From an uncultured Collinsella sp. (GTDB lineage: Bacteria > Actinomycetota > Coriobacteriia > Coriobacteriales > Coriobacteriaceae), in assembly GCA_900542905.1 (NCBI GenBank), contig UQPF01000028.1, forward strand, positions 1 through 12,775: a stretch of DNA of 12,775 nt, read 5' to 3'. The notes beneath the pieces are model-generated. The model worked only from the letters and a program-made list of their open reading frames with translations, did no database searches and had not been told where the DNA came from. Of this stretch, positions 6,294 to 12,775 are shown piece after piece. Position 1 is the stretch's first letter, and the number at the start of each line of letters is the position of its first letter. Made by a program: the position numbers and the translations under genes.

Positions 6294-6998
6294 GTGAGCT
6301 TTATCAATACCATTCGCGAGGACATCAAGACCGTCCAGGCGCAGGACCCCGCCGCGCAAAACGGTCTGGTCATCTTTCTTTCCTATCCTGGCCTGCACGC
6401 CAAGTGGAACCACGTGCCCGAGCACTGGCTGTGGGAGCACGGTCATCGCTCGCTCGCCCGCGTGCTCTCGCAAATCACCCGCCACATCACCGGCGTCGAG
6501 ATTCACCCTGCCGCGCAGATTGGCAAGCACTTCTTTATCGACCACGCCATGGGCGTCGTCATCGGCGAGACCACCATTGTGGGCGACAACTGTGTGCTCT
6601 ACCAGGGCGTCACGCTCGGCGGCACCGGCAACGAGACCGGCAAGCGTCACCCCACCCTGGGCAACAATGTCACGGTGGGCACGGGCGCCAAGGTGCTCGG
6701 CAACATCCGCATCGGCAACAACGTCAAGATCGGCGGCAACTCGGTCGTCGTTAAGGACGTCCCCGACAACTGCACCGTCGTGGGCGTGCCGGGACGTATC
6801 ATCAAGCGCAACGGTTGCCGTGTGTTCGAGGAGAGTTTCGACGCCAAGCAGCATCGCGAGTACATGCCCGATGACGCCGCCGAGCAGTCCGCCCTCAACC
6901 GCCAGGGCATCACCGAGAATGCCCGCCGCGTCAAGGAACTCGAGCGAGAGGTGGCCGAGCTCAAGGCCCTCGTCGCCAAGCTCGTGGACGAACGTTAG
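6294..6998 (+). CDS. cysE: Serine O-acetyltransferase
   Basis: The 234-residue enzyme makes O-acetylserine from serine and acetyl-CoA, the first step of cysteine synthesis. It has a short helical N-terminus (about 1-65), then a left-handed beta-helix of hexapeptide repeats (about 70-165). Catalytic landmarks are IDHAMGVVIGET (82-93; Asp83 and His84) and GKRHPTLG (116-123; His119), and the helix closes with GNSVVVKDVP and GVPGRIIK. The GTG start at 6294 has GGGAGG 7 bases upstream; the in-frame ATG at 6219 lies upstream of the likely promoter. After the beta-helix is a 60-residue tail with a predicted coiled coil (about 205-231, RRVKELEREVAELKALVAKL), unlike the short feedback-sensing tail of E. 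coli CysE. No cysK partner is in the window. Confidence 0.95.
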   Translation: MSFINTIREDIKTVQAQDPAAQNGLVIFLSYPGLHAKWNHVPEHWLWEHGHRSLARVLSQITRHITGVEIHPAAQIGKHFFIDHAMGVVIGETTIVGDNCVLYQGVTLGGTGNETGKRHPTLGNNVTVGTGAKVLGNIRIGNNVKIGGNSVVVKDVPDNCTVVGVPGRIIKRNGCRVFEESFDAKQHREYMPDDAAEQSALNRQGITENARRVKELEREVAELKALVAKLVDER

Positions 6999-7039
6999 GA
7001 ACGCAAGCGGCACAAAACGACATCGGCACCGACGCAAAA

Positions 7040-7078
7040 GGCGCGCCAGGGAATCAATCCCCGGCGCGCCATTCCTTT
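7040..7078. terminator. Bidirectional terminator between cysE and the ABC operon
   Basis: Two copies of the 8-bp palindrome GGCGCGCC (7040-7047, 7063-7070) pair, with GGG/CCC inside around an A-C mismatch. On the plus strand the stem is followed by ATTCCTTTT, ending cysE; on the minus strand by TTTTGC, ending the ABC operon. Confidence 0.85.
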
Positions 7079-7080
7079 TG

Positions 7081-7112
7081 ATGTGACATGCGGGACTGTC
7101 CCTTTGTCACAT
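7081..7112. repeat. REP-like palindrome overlapping an ABC gene stop codon
   Basis: ATGTGACA (7081-7088) pairs with TGTCACAT (7105-7112), and inside this GGGAC (7092-7096) pairs with GTCCC (7098-7102). The last base forms part of the TAA stop of the minus-strand ABC gene. There is no T-tract, and a terminator already lies next to it. I associate this kind of GTGACA-GGGAC palindrome with intergenic repeats of gut bacteria, from memory. Confidence 0.6.
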
Positions 7113-9118
7113 TATGCGAACTGACTCAGATAGAGGTCGGCGTAGGCACCCTCGGCAGCCAGCAGCTCCTTATGCGTACCCTGCTCGATAATGTTGCCGT
7201 GGTCCATGACCAGGATGAGGTCGGCATCGACGATCGTCGACAAACGGTGCGCGATCACAAAGCTCGTGCGCCCGCGCATAAGCGCGTCCATGGCACGGCC
7301 GATGGCAAGCTCGGTACGCGTGTCCACGCTTGAGGTCGCCTCGTCCAGGATGAGAATCGCCGGGTTGTTGAGCAGCACGCGTGCGATGGTCAGCAGCTGA
7401 CGCTGGCCCTGGCTGATGCTTTCGGCATCGTTGGCCACGCGCGTGTCGTAGCCCTGCGGCATGGTGCGCACGAAGAAGTCGACCTGCGCGGCACGAGCGG
7501 CGGCCACAATTTCGTCGCGCGTTGCCTCGGGGCAGCCGTAGGCGATGTTTTCGGCAATCGTGCCATCGAATAGCCAGGCGTCTTGCAGCACCATGCCAAA
7601 CTGCTGACGTAGCTCGCCGCGATCCATGCGGCTCGTATCCACGCCGTCGAGCGTAATACGCCCGCCGTCAATCTCGTAGAAGCGCATGAGCAGGTTGATG
7701 AGCGTCGTCTTGCCTGCGCCCGTGGTTCCCACCACCGCGATCTTCTGGCCCGGCTCGGCAGTAAACGACACGTCGCGCATAAGCGGCTTGTCGGGCGAAT
7801 AACCAAAGCGCACATGCTCAAAGGAGACACGGCCCTCGACCTTGCCCGGCAGCTTGGCGGCCTCGTCCGGCAGCGGATCGGCCTCCATCTCGGGCTCATC
7901 GAGCAGGTCGAACACGCGCTCCGCACTCGCCAGCGCGCTCTGCAGCGAGTTGAAGGTAAACGACAGCTGCGTCATGGGCTCAGATGCCTCGTAGATAAAC
8001 TGGAAGAACGCCTGGAACACGCCGACGGTCATGTGGCCGGCAACCAGCATACTGCAGCCCACAATCGCAATCACGATCTGTGCCAGGCGGCCGATAAAGC
8101 GCACCGCGGGGCCGACGGCGTTAATCATAAAGTCGGCCTTGGCACTCACGCGTGCCAGCTCGCCCGAGGCCTGGTGCACCTCGGCAGAACTTTGGCGCTC
8201 GCGGTTAAACGCGCGAATCACCAGACGGCCCGAGTAGCCTTCCTCGACCGCACTCGTAATCTTGGACACCCACTCCTGGCGCTCGCCCGTCACATCGTGT
8301 GTGCGGCGCGAGACGACCTTCGTCACCAGCAGCGACAGTGCCGTAAAGAACAGAAAGACGAGCGTAAGCTGCACGCTGAACACGAACATCACGCTCACAG
8401 CACCAACAACCGTGCCGATCGACACGAGCAGCTGCAGCAATCCGCGCTGCATGCTCTCGGACATCTTGTCCAGGTCGTTGGTCGCACGGCTGACGACCTC
8501 ACCGGGACGATGCGCGTCAAAAAAGGCAAGCGGCAGACGGTTGAGCTTTTGTGCGATGCGGTTGCGTAGGCACAGGTTGAGGCGTTCGGCAACGCTCGAC
8601 ATCAAAAAGCTCTGGAGCGCGTAGAACGAGGCAGCGGCCGTCCAGATCATAAAGTAGATGAAGATGGTCCTGCCGCAGTTCTCCCAGGTGATGTTGAAGG
8701 TGGTGTCGTTGGCAAACGCCACCTGAATGTGGCTCCACAGCTCATCGATCACGCGGGCGCTATATGCCGGCGCAGCAGTGTTAAAGATGGCATAGAACAC
8801 AATGCTCGCGAACACGATATAGAAGCGCCAATGGTCGCCGGCAGCCTCGCTCCACAGGCGGCGCACCGTCGCCCAGGTATCTCGAGGCGTCTCGTCCTCG
8901 TCTTCATCGTCCACGTCGCGCATACGCTCTGCCTCGGCGCGGGCGCGCTCGTCCTCGGCACGTTCGTTTTCCTCGTAGAGCGCTTGGCGGCGAGCCTCGC
9001 GCTCGGCTGCAGCCTTGGCGGCGTCATCCAGCTCGGGTGCCACGGCAGCCGTTTCCTCGACCAGTCCCGCGGCAGCGGCGTCATCAACGCCGCCCTGCTT
9101 CTTGAGCTCCTCGGTCAT
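7112..9118 (-). CDS. ABC exporter, catalytic-site subunit of a heterodimer (TM288/EfrD-like)
   Basis: This 668-residue half-transporter has a transmembrane domain (about 95-390) and an ATPase domain (about 425-668). ATPase motifs are Walker A GTTGAGKTT (464-472), Q-loop Gln512, signature ISQGQ (568-572), Walker B ILILDE (588-593, catalytic Glu593) and H-loop His624. The Glu and His are intact, but the signature is SQGQ instead of SGGQ, as in the TM288-type partner of heterodimeric exporters. It most likely extrudes drugs or lipids with the gene just upstream. The first 85 residues are an unusual extension, very acidic and Ala/Glu/Arg-rich, helical or coiled-coil, ending in DVDDEDEDETPRD. The ATG at 9118 is preceded by AGGGAGGTGA; the GTG at 9127 lies within that ribosome site. 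It starts one base after the upstream gene's stop. Confidence 0.94.
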   Translation of the reverse strand: MTEELKKQGGVDDAAAAGLVEETAAVAPELDDAAKAAAEREARRQALYEENERAEDERARAEAERMRDVDDEDEDETPRDTWATVRRLWSEAAGDHWRFYIVFASIVFYAIFNTAAPAYSARVIDELWSHIQVAFANDTTFNITWENCGRTIFIYFMIWTAAASFYALQSFLMSSVAERLNLCLRNRIAQKLNRLPLAFFDAHRPGEVVSRATNDLDKMSESMQRGLLQLLVSIGTVVGAVSVMFVFSVQLTLVFLFFTALSLLVTKVVSRRTHDVTGERQEWVSKITSAVEEGYSGRLVIRAFNRERQSSAEVHQASGELARVSAKADFMINAVGPAVRFIGRLAQIVIAIVGCSMLVAGHMTVGVFQAFFQFIYEASEPMTQLSFTFNSLQSALASAERVFDLLDEPEMEADPLPDEAAKLPGKVEGRVSFEHVRFGYSPDKPLMRDVSFTAEPGQKIAVVGTTGAGKTTLINLLMRFYEIDGGRITLDGVDTSRMDRGELRQQFGMVLQDAWLFDGTIAENIAYGCPEATRDEIVAAARAAQVDFFVRTMPQGYDTRVANDAESISQGQRQLLTIARVLLNNPAILILDEATSSVDTRTELAIGRAMDALMRGRTSFVIAHRLSTIVDADLILVMDHGNIIEQGTHKELLAAEGAYADLYLSQFA

Positions 9119-9119
9119 G

Positions 9120-10856
9120 CTACTCACCTCCCTTCATCTGCGATTCCGCGATGGCGCGGTACACCTCGCAGGTTTCCATAAGCTCGCTATGCGTGCCCAA
9201 GCCCACAACCTCGCCATCCTTGAGCACGACGATCTGGTCGGCGTGCAAGATCGTCGAGATGCGCTGCGCGATGATGAGCACCGCAGCGTCACGCGTCTCG
9301 TCTTGCAACGCATGACGCAGGGCGGCATCGGTCTTAAAGTCCAGGGCCGAAAAACTGTCATCGAAGATATATAGATCGGCATGCTTCATGAGCGCACGGG
9401 CGATTGCCAAACGCTGGCGCTGGCCGCCCGAAAAGTTCGTACCGCCCTGCGCCACCGGGGTATCGAGCCCCTGCGGTTGGTCGAGTACAAAGGTGCTCTG
9501 GGCAACCTCAAGCGCGTGAAGCATGTCGCCCTCGGTCGCGCCTTCGTTACCAAAGCGAAGGTTGCTCGCCACCGTGCCCGAGAACAGCCACGCCTTCTGC
9601 GGCACATAGGCAATGCGCCCGCGGATTTCGTCTTGCGTAAGCTCGCGCAGGTCCACACCATTCAGGCGAATGGAGCCCTTGGTGGCATCGTGGAAGCGCA
9701 GCAGAAGCTTTGCCACCGTCGATTTGCCCGAGCCTGTCGAGCCAACGATCGCAGTCGTCTGACCGCGACGGCAGGCAAAGCTCAGGTCGCACAGGGTGTC
9801 CTCGTCGGCATCGTCAAAGCGAAACGACATGTGGTCGAACACGGCCACCGCATCGGCTTCGTCTTGGGGCTCGCGCGCCCCGTCATCCAGCGTGCGCTCG
9901 CCATCGACGATGCTCGGCTCAATCTCCAACACCTGCTGCGCACGGTTCAGGCACGCGGCAGCACGCGGAAGCGTCAGCACCACCATCTGCGCCATCATCA
10001 CAAAGAACAGGATCAGAATTGCATACTCCAGCACCGCCGAGATACTCGCAATCTGCATGGCGTGGGCGCCTACGCGGTTGCCGCCCACCCACAGCACCGC
10101 CACCTCGGCGATGTTCATCAAAAAGAAGCTGGAGCTGTCGAGGCCCACAAACAGGTGGTTGACTTTGATGGCGTTGGCGGCGTATTCGCTAAACACCTCG
10201 TCCAGGCGCCGCTCCTCGTGACGCTCCTTGTTAAACGCACGGATGACGCGCACGCCCACGATGTTTTCGCGCAGCACCACGTTCATGCGGTCGATAAAGC
10301 TCTGCAAGCGCATAAAGATCGGCGCGGCGTTAGCCACCGTAAAGACCGCCGCTACGAGCACGATCGCAACGACTACGCCCAGAAGCGTGCCCATGGCGGG
10401 ATCGATAAACCAGGCGAAGATGATGCCCGCCACAGCCAAAAACGGCACGGGCAGCACCAGCTGAATCGTCTGCAGAATCGCCTGCTGAATCACGTTGATG
10501 TCGTTGAGCGAGCGCGTGATCATCGATCCGGTGCCAAAGCGCTCAAAATCGCTGGCCGCGAGCTCGAGCGATTTGTCGTACACGGCATTGCGGATATCGC
10601 AAGCCACGTTGGCGGCCAGGCGCGCCGAAAGATAGCAGCCCAGCACCGTGCCGCCGCTAGCCATGCTGGTCGCGATAAACATGTATAGGCCGTTGCGTAA
10701 AATGTAGTCGACATCGCCCGTGGTAATACCGGTGTTGACCATGTTCGCCAGCATCGTGGGAACCAACAGCGTACCGACGTTATCCACCAGCAGCACCAGC
10801 AGTGTCACTGCGACAAGCCCTCGATATGGCTTTAGAAACCTCATTAACAGTCGCAC
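9120..10856 (-). CDS. ABC exporter, degenerate-site subunit of a heterodimer (TM287/EfrC-like)
   Basis: The 578-residue half-transporter has six expected transmembrane helices in about 1-310 and an ATPase domain in about 335-578. Motifs are Walker A GSTGSGKST (372-380), Q-loop Gln420, a canonical signature FSGGQ (475-479), Walker B YIFDDSFSALD (496-506) with Asp500 where catalytic Glu is usual, and Gln531 where the H-loop His is usual (IIAQRIST). These two changes are the marks of the degenerate-site subunit in heterodimeric exporters. Its good signature completes the partner's active site, and the partner's poor signature faces its own weak site. Start: GTG at 10856 follows GAGGGGG and gives the family-typical MRLLMRFLKPYR; ATG at 10844, overlapping the marR stop as TAATG, is the alternative. 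Confidence 0.94.
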   Translation of the reverse strand: MRLLMRFLKPYRGLVAVTLLVLLVDNVGTLLVPTMLANMVNTGITTGDVDYILRNGLYMFIATSMASGGTVLGCYLSARLAANVACDIRNAVYDKSLELAASDFERFGTGSMITRSLNDINVIQQAILQTIQLVLPVPFLAVAGIIFAWFIDPAMGTLLGVVVAIVLVAAVFTVANAAPIFMRLQSFIDRMNVVLRENIVGVRVIRAFNKERHEERRLDEVFSEYAANAIKVNHLFVGLDSSSFFLMNIAEVAVLWVGGNRVGAHAMQIASISAVLEYAILILFFVMMAQMVVLTLPRAAACLNRAQQVLEIEPSIVDGERTLDDGAREPQDEADAVAVFDHMSFRFDDADEDTLCDLSFACRRGQTTAIVGSTGSGKSTVAKLLLRFHDATKGSIRLNGVDLRELTQDEIRGRIAYVPQKAWLFSGTVASNLRFGNEGATEGDMLHALEVAQSTFVLDQPQGLDTPVAQGGTNFSGGQRQRLAIARALMKHADLYIFDDSFSALDFKTDAALRHALQDETRDAAVLIIAQRISTILHADQIVVLKDGEVVGLGTHSELMETCEVYRAIAESQMKGGE

Positions 10857-11344
10857 GACTCCCCCTCACGTCGATCTTGCATCTGGCTTGCGGCTGCCAC
10901 CTGCTGTTTAAATGTCTCGCACTCGTCGCCGAGCACCTGAGAGAATTTGCCGATCAAGCGCATAATCTCGCGCTGCTCACATGGCTCAAGCGCGCCAAAG
11001 GCTCGCTGCTCGGCCTTGAGTGCCGGCAGCGCATAACGCTCGGCAAATCGCCTGCCCTCTTCGGTCAGGCTCACAACCTTGTTCTTACGACTGCCTTCGG
11101 CAAACCCCAACGTTGCGAAGCCCCGCGCCGTCAAGGTTTTAATTGCCGAGTTGATGGTCTGCTTGCTGTAGAACCATTCGCTTGTCAGACGGCTTACGGC
11201 AATACTGCCGCCCGCCGTGCTAGTGTCGACGAGCATCCAATAGGCGCAGTCCGAAAGGCCGCAGGCGCGCGAGAACTCCGAATAGATATGGTCGAGTCCA
11301 TTGAGCAACCGATCGAAGTCGACCAGCGTAACCGCACTATTCAT
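10844..11344 (-). CDS. MarR-family transcriptional regulator of the ABC operon
   Basis: The 166-residue protein fits the MarR winged-helix family: N-terminal dimerisation helix (about 5-28), winged helix (about 30-100) with recognition helix near 59-76 (YSKQTINSAIKTLTARGF), wing GSRKNKVVSLTEEG (84-97), then two dimerisation helices (about 103-150). It is the first gene of an operon with the two exporter subunits; its 3' end overlaps the next start by 13 nt and contains that gene's ribosome site. MarR proteins beside exporters usually repress them and release DNA on binding a small phenolic or drug-like ligand, so autoregulation is likely. Its own ribosome site, GGTGGGATAG, is weak. The tail carries two late cysteines (Cys164, Cys166); their role is unknown. 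Confidence 0.92.
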   Translation of the reverse strand: MNSAVTLVDFDRLLNGLDHIYSEFSRACGLSDCAYWMLVDTSTAGGSIAVSRLTSEWFYSKQTINSAIKTLTARGFATLGFAEGSRKNKVVSLTEEGRRFAERYALPALKAEQRAFGALEPCEQREIMRLIGKFSQVLGDECETFKQQVAAASQMQDRREGESCDC

Positions 11345-11391
11345 CTATCCCACCATTCAATTGTCCGATTTTTGACCAATTATGTGTCTCT

Positions 11392-11420
11392 AGATTAGTC
11401 CGAGTTTTGACTATCGTCAA
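11392..11420 (-). promoter_or_regulatory. marR-ABC operon promoter with candidate MarR operator
   Basis: On the minus strand TTGACG (11420-11415) and TAATCT (11397-11392) are spaced by 17 bp. The -35 lies inside a palindrome, TTGAC-TATC-GTCAA (11407-11420), of the size and form of many MarR sites. A second imperfect inverted repeat, AATTGTC...GACCAATT (about 11360-11381), lies between the promoter and the marR start. Both are candidates for repressor binding. Confidence 0.55.
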
Positions 11421-11437
11421 CAGGCTCTCCGCAAATG

Positions 11438-11449
11438 CGTGCATTTTTA
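11438..11449. repeat. Solo match to the end of the 3703-3913 element
   Basis: CGTGCATTTTTA is identical over 12 bases to the left end of the element at 3707-3718. No partner end is present nearby. It overlaps a small palindrome, AAATGC-GT-GCATTT (11433-11446). It could be a remnant or chance. Confidence 0.3.
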
Positions 11450-11463
11450 TGGCCTATCGGCAG

Positions 11464-11499
11464 AAAAAGACCGCCGGCGCGGGGGCGGCGCCAGCGGTC
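11464..11499 (-). terminator. Intrinsic terminator of the 96-residue gene
   Basis: On the minus strand a 12-bp stem, GACCGCTGGCGC with GCGCCGGCGGTC (11499-11488 and 11480-11469), closes a 7-nt loop and is followed by TTTTT. One pair is G-U on this strand and would be a mismatch on the other. It lies 27 bases past the stop and separates this gene from the marR operon. Confidence 0.9.
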
Positions 11500-11525
11500 A
11501 CGTGAAAATCGGGTTTTATTGCCTG

Positions 11526-11816
11526 TTAAGCGGCGACGGCCTCATAGACCGTAGCGCCCGAGAAGCTGTCATGCAGGCTCTTGCCGGCAATCCACGGCAG
11601 CTCGACGACCTCGCAGACCGTGTTGACCAACTCAGAACAGTCAGTAAAGTGGCCCTTGTCGTTGAGGGCCTCGCAATCCTGAACACGCCAATAGCCATCG
11701 GTGTGCGTGATGTAGTACTCGTGATCGTTGATCGACACGAAAGCGCGCGTCTTGGAACGCAGCAGCTTCAGAAATCCTTCGAAATCGGTCTCGACGACAT
11801 CTCCAGCCTGGAACAT
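11526..11816 (-). CDS. Small protein of unknown function (96 residues)
   Basis: I do not recognise this gene. It is clearly real: the ATG at 11816 follows a strong AGGAGG 8 bases upstream, and it has a promoter and a terminator of its own. The protein is small, acidic and soluble, with no signal peptide or membrane segment. It begins MFQAGDVVETDFEGF, continues with a strand-rich, aromatic part (about 25-47, with HEYYITHTDGYWRV), and has three cysteines (48, 60, 68). The pattern suggests a compact alpha/beta fold whose central segment reads like adjacent beta strands. It is transcribed in the same direction as the marR operon but separated by the terminator. A longer frame to 11852 has no ribosome site. 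No function is proposed. Confidence 0.82.
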   Translation of the reverse strand: MFQAGDVVETDFEGFLKLLRSKTRAFVSINDHEYYITHTDGYWRVQDCEALNDKGHFTDCSELVNTVCEVVELPWIAGKSLHDSFSGATVYEAVAA

Positions 11817-11851
11817 GATGTTACCTCCTGGCCCGGCGCCACCACGGCGCA

Positions 11852-11880
11852 TTGATAAACGTTGGTACTCCTTTAGTAAA
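11852..11880 (-). promoter_or_regulatory. Promoter of the 96-residue gene
   Basis: On the minus strand TTTACT (11880-11875) and TATCAA (11857-11852) are spaced by 17 bp, each matching 4 of 6 consensus bases. An inverted repeat, TGATAAA (11853-11859) and TTTATCA (11884-11890), brackets the promoter and could be an operator. Confidence 0.5.
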
Positions 11881-11970
11881 ACCTTTATCAGAGGTTATGC
11901 GTTCGTCATTTAGGCAAGTGGTAAAAAACCGCAGGGTAGACGGGATAAAACGTTTAACCATCCCATTTGT

Positions 11971-11999
11971 TTGTCACATTCTGAAGGTACTTTTATGCA
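11971..11999 (+). promoter_or_regulatory. Weak candidate promoter of the nitroreductase gene
   Basis: TTGTCA (11971-11976) and TATGCA (11994-11999) have a 17-bp spacer, but the -10 matches only 3 of 6. It would give a leader of about 105 nt. TTGACC at 12042-12047 is an alternative -35 without a good -10. The gap 11881-12110 holds nothing else I can name. Confidence 0.25.
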
Positions 12000-12110
12000 A
12001 ACCTACTTTCCCAATTGGAATCTATCCTTTTGGCCGGGCAATTGACCGTCTATCGTTTGAGCCCGACGGGTATGAACGGGGCATCTGCAACGCCACCGCA
12101 AGGAGACACC

Positions 12111-12632
12111 ATGGAGACTATCGAAGCACTCATTCACCGCCGCAGCTGCCGCAACTACAGCGATCGTCCCGTCGAGGCTGAAAAGCTTGCACGTATTATC
12201 GAAGCCGGCCAATATGCACCGAGCGGCATGGGCCGCCAGCCGGTGACGTTTGTCGCCGTCACCGACCTCGCGACCGTCGAGCGTCTCTCGCAGCTCAACG
12301 CGCAAGTCATGGGCAGCAACAGCGACCCCTTCTATGGCGCCAAGACCGTTGTGGTGGTGCTGGTTGACCGCAGCGTGCCCACACATATGGAAGACGGCTC
12401 GCTCGCCATGGGCAACCTGCTCAACGCTGCCTATGCGCTGGGCGTTGATTCGTGCTGGATTCATCGCGCCCACGAGGTTTTCGATTCGCCCGAGGGCCTG
12501 GAGCTACTGGCCAGTTGGGGCCTGCCCGCCGACGGCAGCCTGCGCGGTGTCGGTAACTGCATTCTGGGCTATGCCGAGGACACGCTACCCGAGGCAAAGC
12601 CGCGCCGCGACAACGTGGTATACGTCAAGTAG
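12111..12632 (+). CDS. Nitroreductase family protein (FMN-dependent oxidoreductase)
   Basis: The 173-residue protein belongs to the short nitroreductase group. The N-terminus carries the FMN-phosphate motif HRRSCRNYSDRPV (9-21) and APSGMGRQP (37-45); a central MGNLLNAAYALGVDSCWI (100-117) forms the family's core helix and dimer interface, and LGY (152-154) lies near the end. Such enzymes are homodimers that use NAD(P)H to reduce nitroaromatics, quinones or other acceptors; the natural substrate is unknown. At 173 residues it is shorter than NfsB-type enzymes (about 217). The ATG at 12111 has AAGGAG 5 bases upstream; the in-frame ATG at 12015 has no ribosome site. It is divergent from the 96-residue gene. 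Confidence 0.92.
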   Translation: METIEALIHRRSCRNYSDRPVEAEKLARIIEAGQYAPSGMGRQPVTFVAVTDLATVERLSQLNAQVMGSNSDPFYGAKTVVVVLVDRSVPTHMEDGSLAMGNLLNAAYALGVDSCWIHRAHEVFDSPEGLELLASWGLPADGSLRGVGNCILGYAEDTLPEAKPRRDNVVYVK

Positions 12633-12775
12633 CGCGGGAGTGTCCCAAACTGCCGGCAGAGACGATATGAGCAGGACATAAAAACATTGAGAGCCCCTGC
12701 TGCATGAAAGACCGCGGATTAGGCCGACAATGGTGAGTGTCTAATTCAGCCGCGGCGGCCACGCCGCATTCATGG
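12633..12775. other. Window end: no complete gene; inverted repeat
   Basis: CCGCGGATTAG (12712-12722) pairs with CTAAT...CCGCGG (12741-12755) around a 4-base bulge, and CATGAA (12703-12708) pairs with TTCATG (12769-12774), so the sequence could fold into one long arm. A minus-strand frame is open from the window edge to a stop at 12627-12625 (49 codons), overlapping the nitroreductase stop; it has no start in view and no family I recognise. No clear terminator for the nitroreductase gene is visible. Confidence 0.4.

Noticed and set aside
9381..10688. 435-codon plus-strand frame opposite the ABC exporter, and a 251-codon one at 7814-8569
   Set aside because: Shadows rich in His, Arg and Ala from codon bias; the ABC genes explain the DNA.
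1..12775. CRISPR array, prophage, toxin-antitoxin or defence system
   Set aside because: No spaced direct repeats, phage structural genes, integrase, transposase or nuclease-type genes were found.

Overview
The window looks like part of a chromosome of a Coriobacteriia gut actinobacterium, most likely Collinsella or a close relative. This rests on overall style: roughly 60% GC, strong AGGAGG-type ribosome sites, a tRNA with encoded CCA, intergenic palindromes, and the general look of the proteins. No marker gene settles the genus. There is no prophage, CRISPR array, insertion sequence with a transposase, or defence island. Most genes are housekeeping or transport functions, and the less explained sequence is mainly in the intergenic DNA and in one fused gene.

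Layout. Bases 1-327 carry no convincing gene but hold a long imperfect hairpin. A minus-strand gene (328-2109) fuses a TadA-type tRNA adenosine deaminase to a class I glycerate kinase. A tRNA-Ser(UGA) (2161-2250, plus) lies between it and a TetR-family regulator (2254-2850, minus). The regulator is divergent from lemA (3050-3601, plus), which ends at a strong terminator. The gap at 3602-4080 holds a ~210-bp element with terminal inverted repeats and, next to it, a 113-nt nested hairpin that is probably the end of ilvE. ilvE (branched-chain aminotransferase, 4081-5133, minus) and a DedA-family membrane protein (5432-6070, minus) follow, each with its own signals. cysE (serine acetyltransferase, 6294-6998, plus) is divergent from dedA and converges on the ABC operon at a shared bidirectional terminator.

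The clearest functional unit is the minus-strand operon marR - ABC exporter A - ABC exporter B (11344 to 7112). The three genes are translationally coupled by a 13-nt overlap and a 1-nt gap. The exporter subunits show complementary defects in their nucleotide-binding sites, as in heterodimeric exporters of the TM287/288, EfrCD and BmrCD type. A TTGAC-4-GTCAA palindrome sits on the predicted -35 box, consistent with autoregulation by the MarR protein and induction by a drug-like ligand. Upstream lie a small unrecognised 96-residue gene with its own promoter and terminator (11526-11816, minus) and a short FMN nitroreductase gene (12111-12632, plus). The last 143 bases hold no complete gene but contain an inverted repeat that may run past the window edge.

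Start sites were chosen from ribosome-binding sites and family alignment from memory. All statements on copy number, conservation or novelty are inference, because no search could be run.
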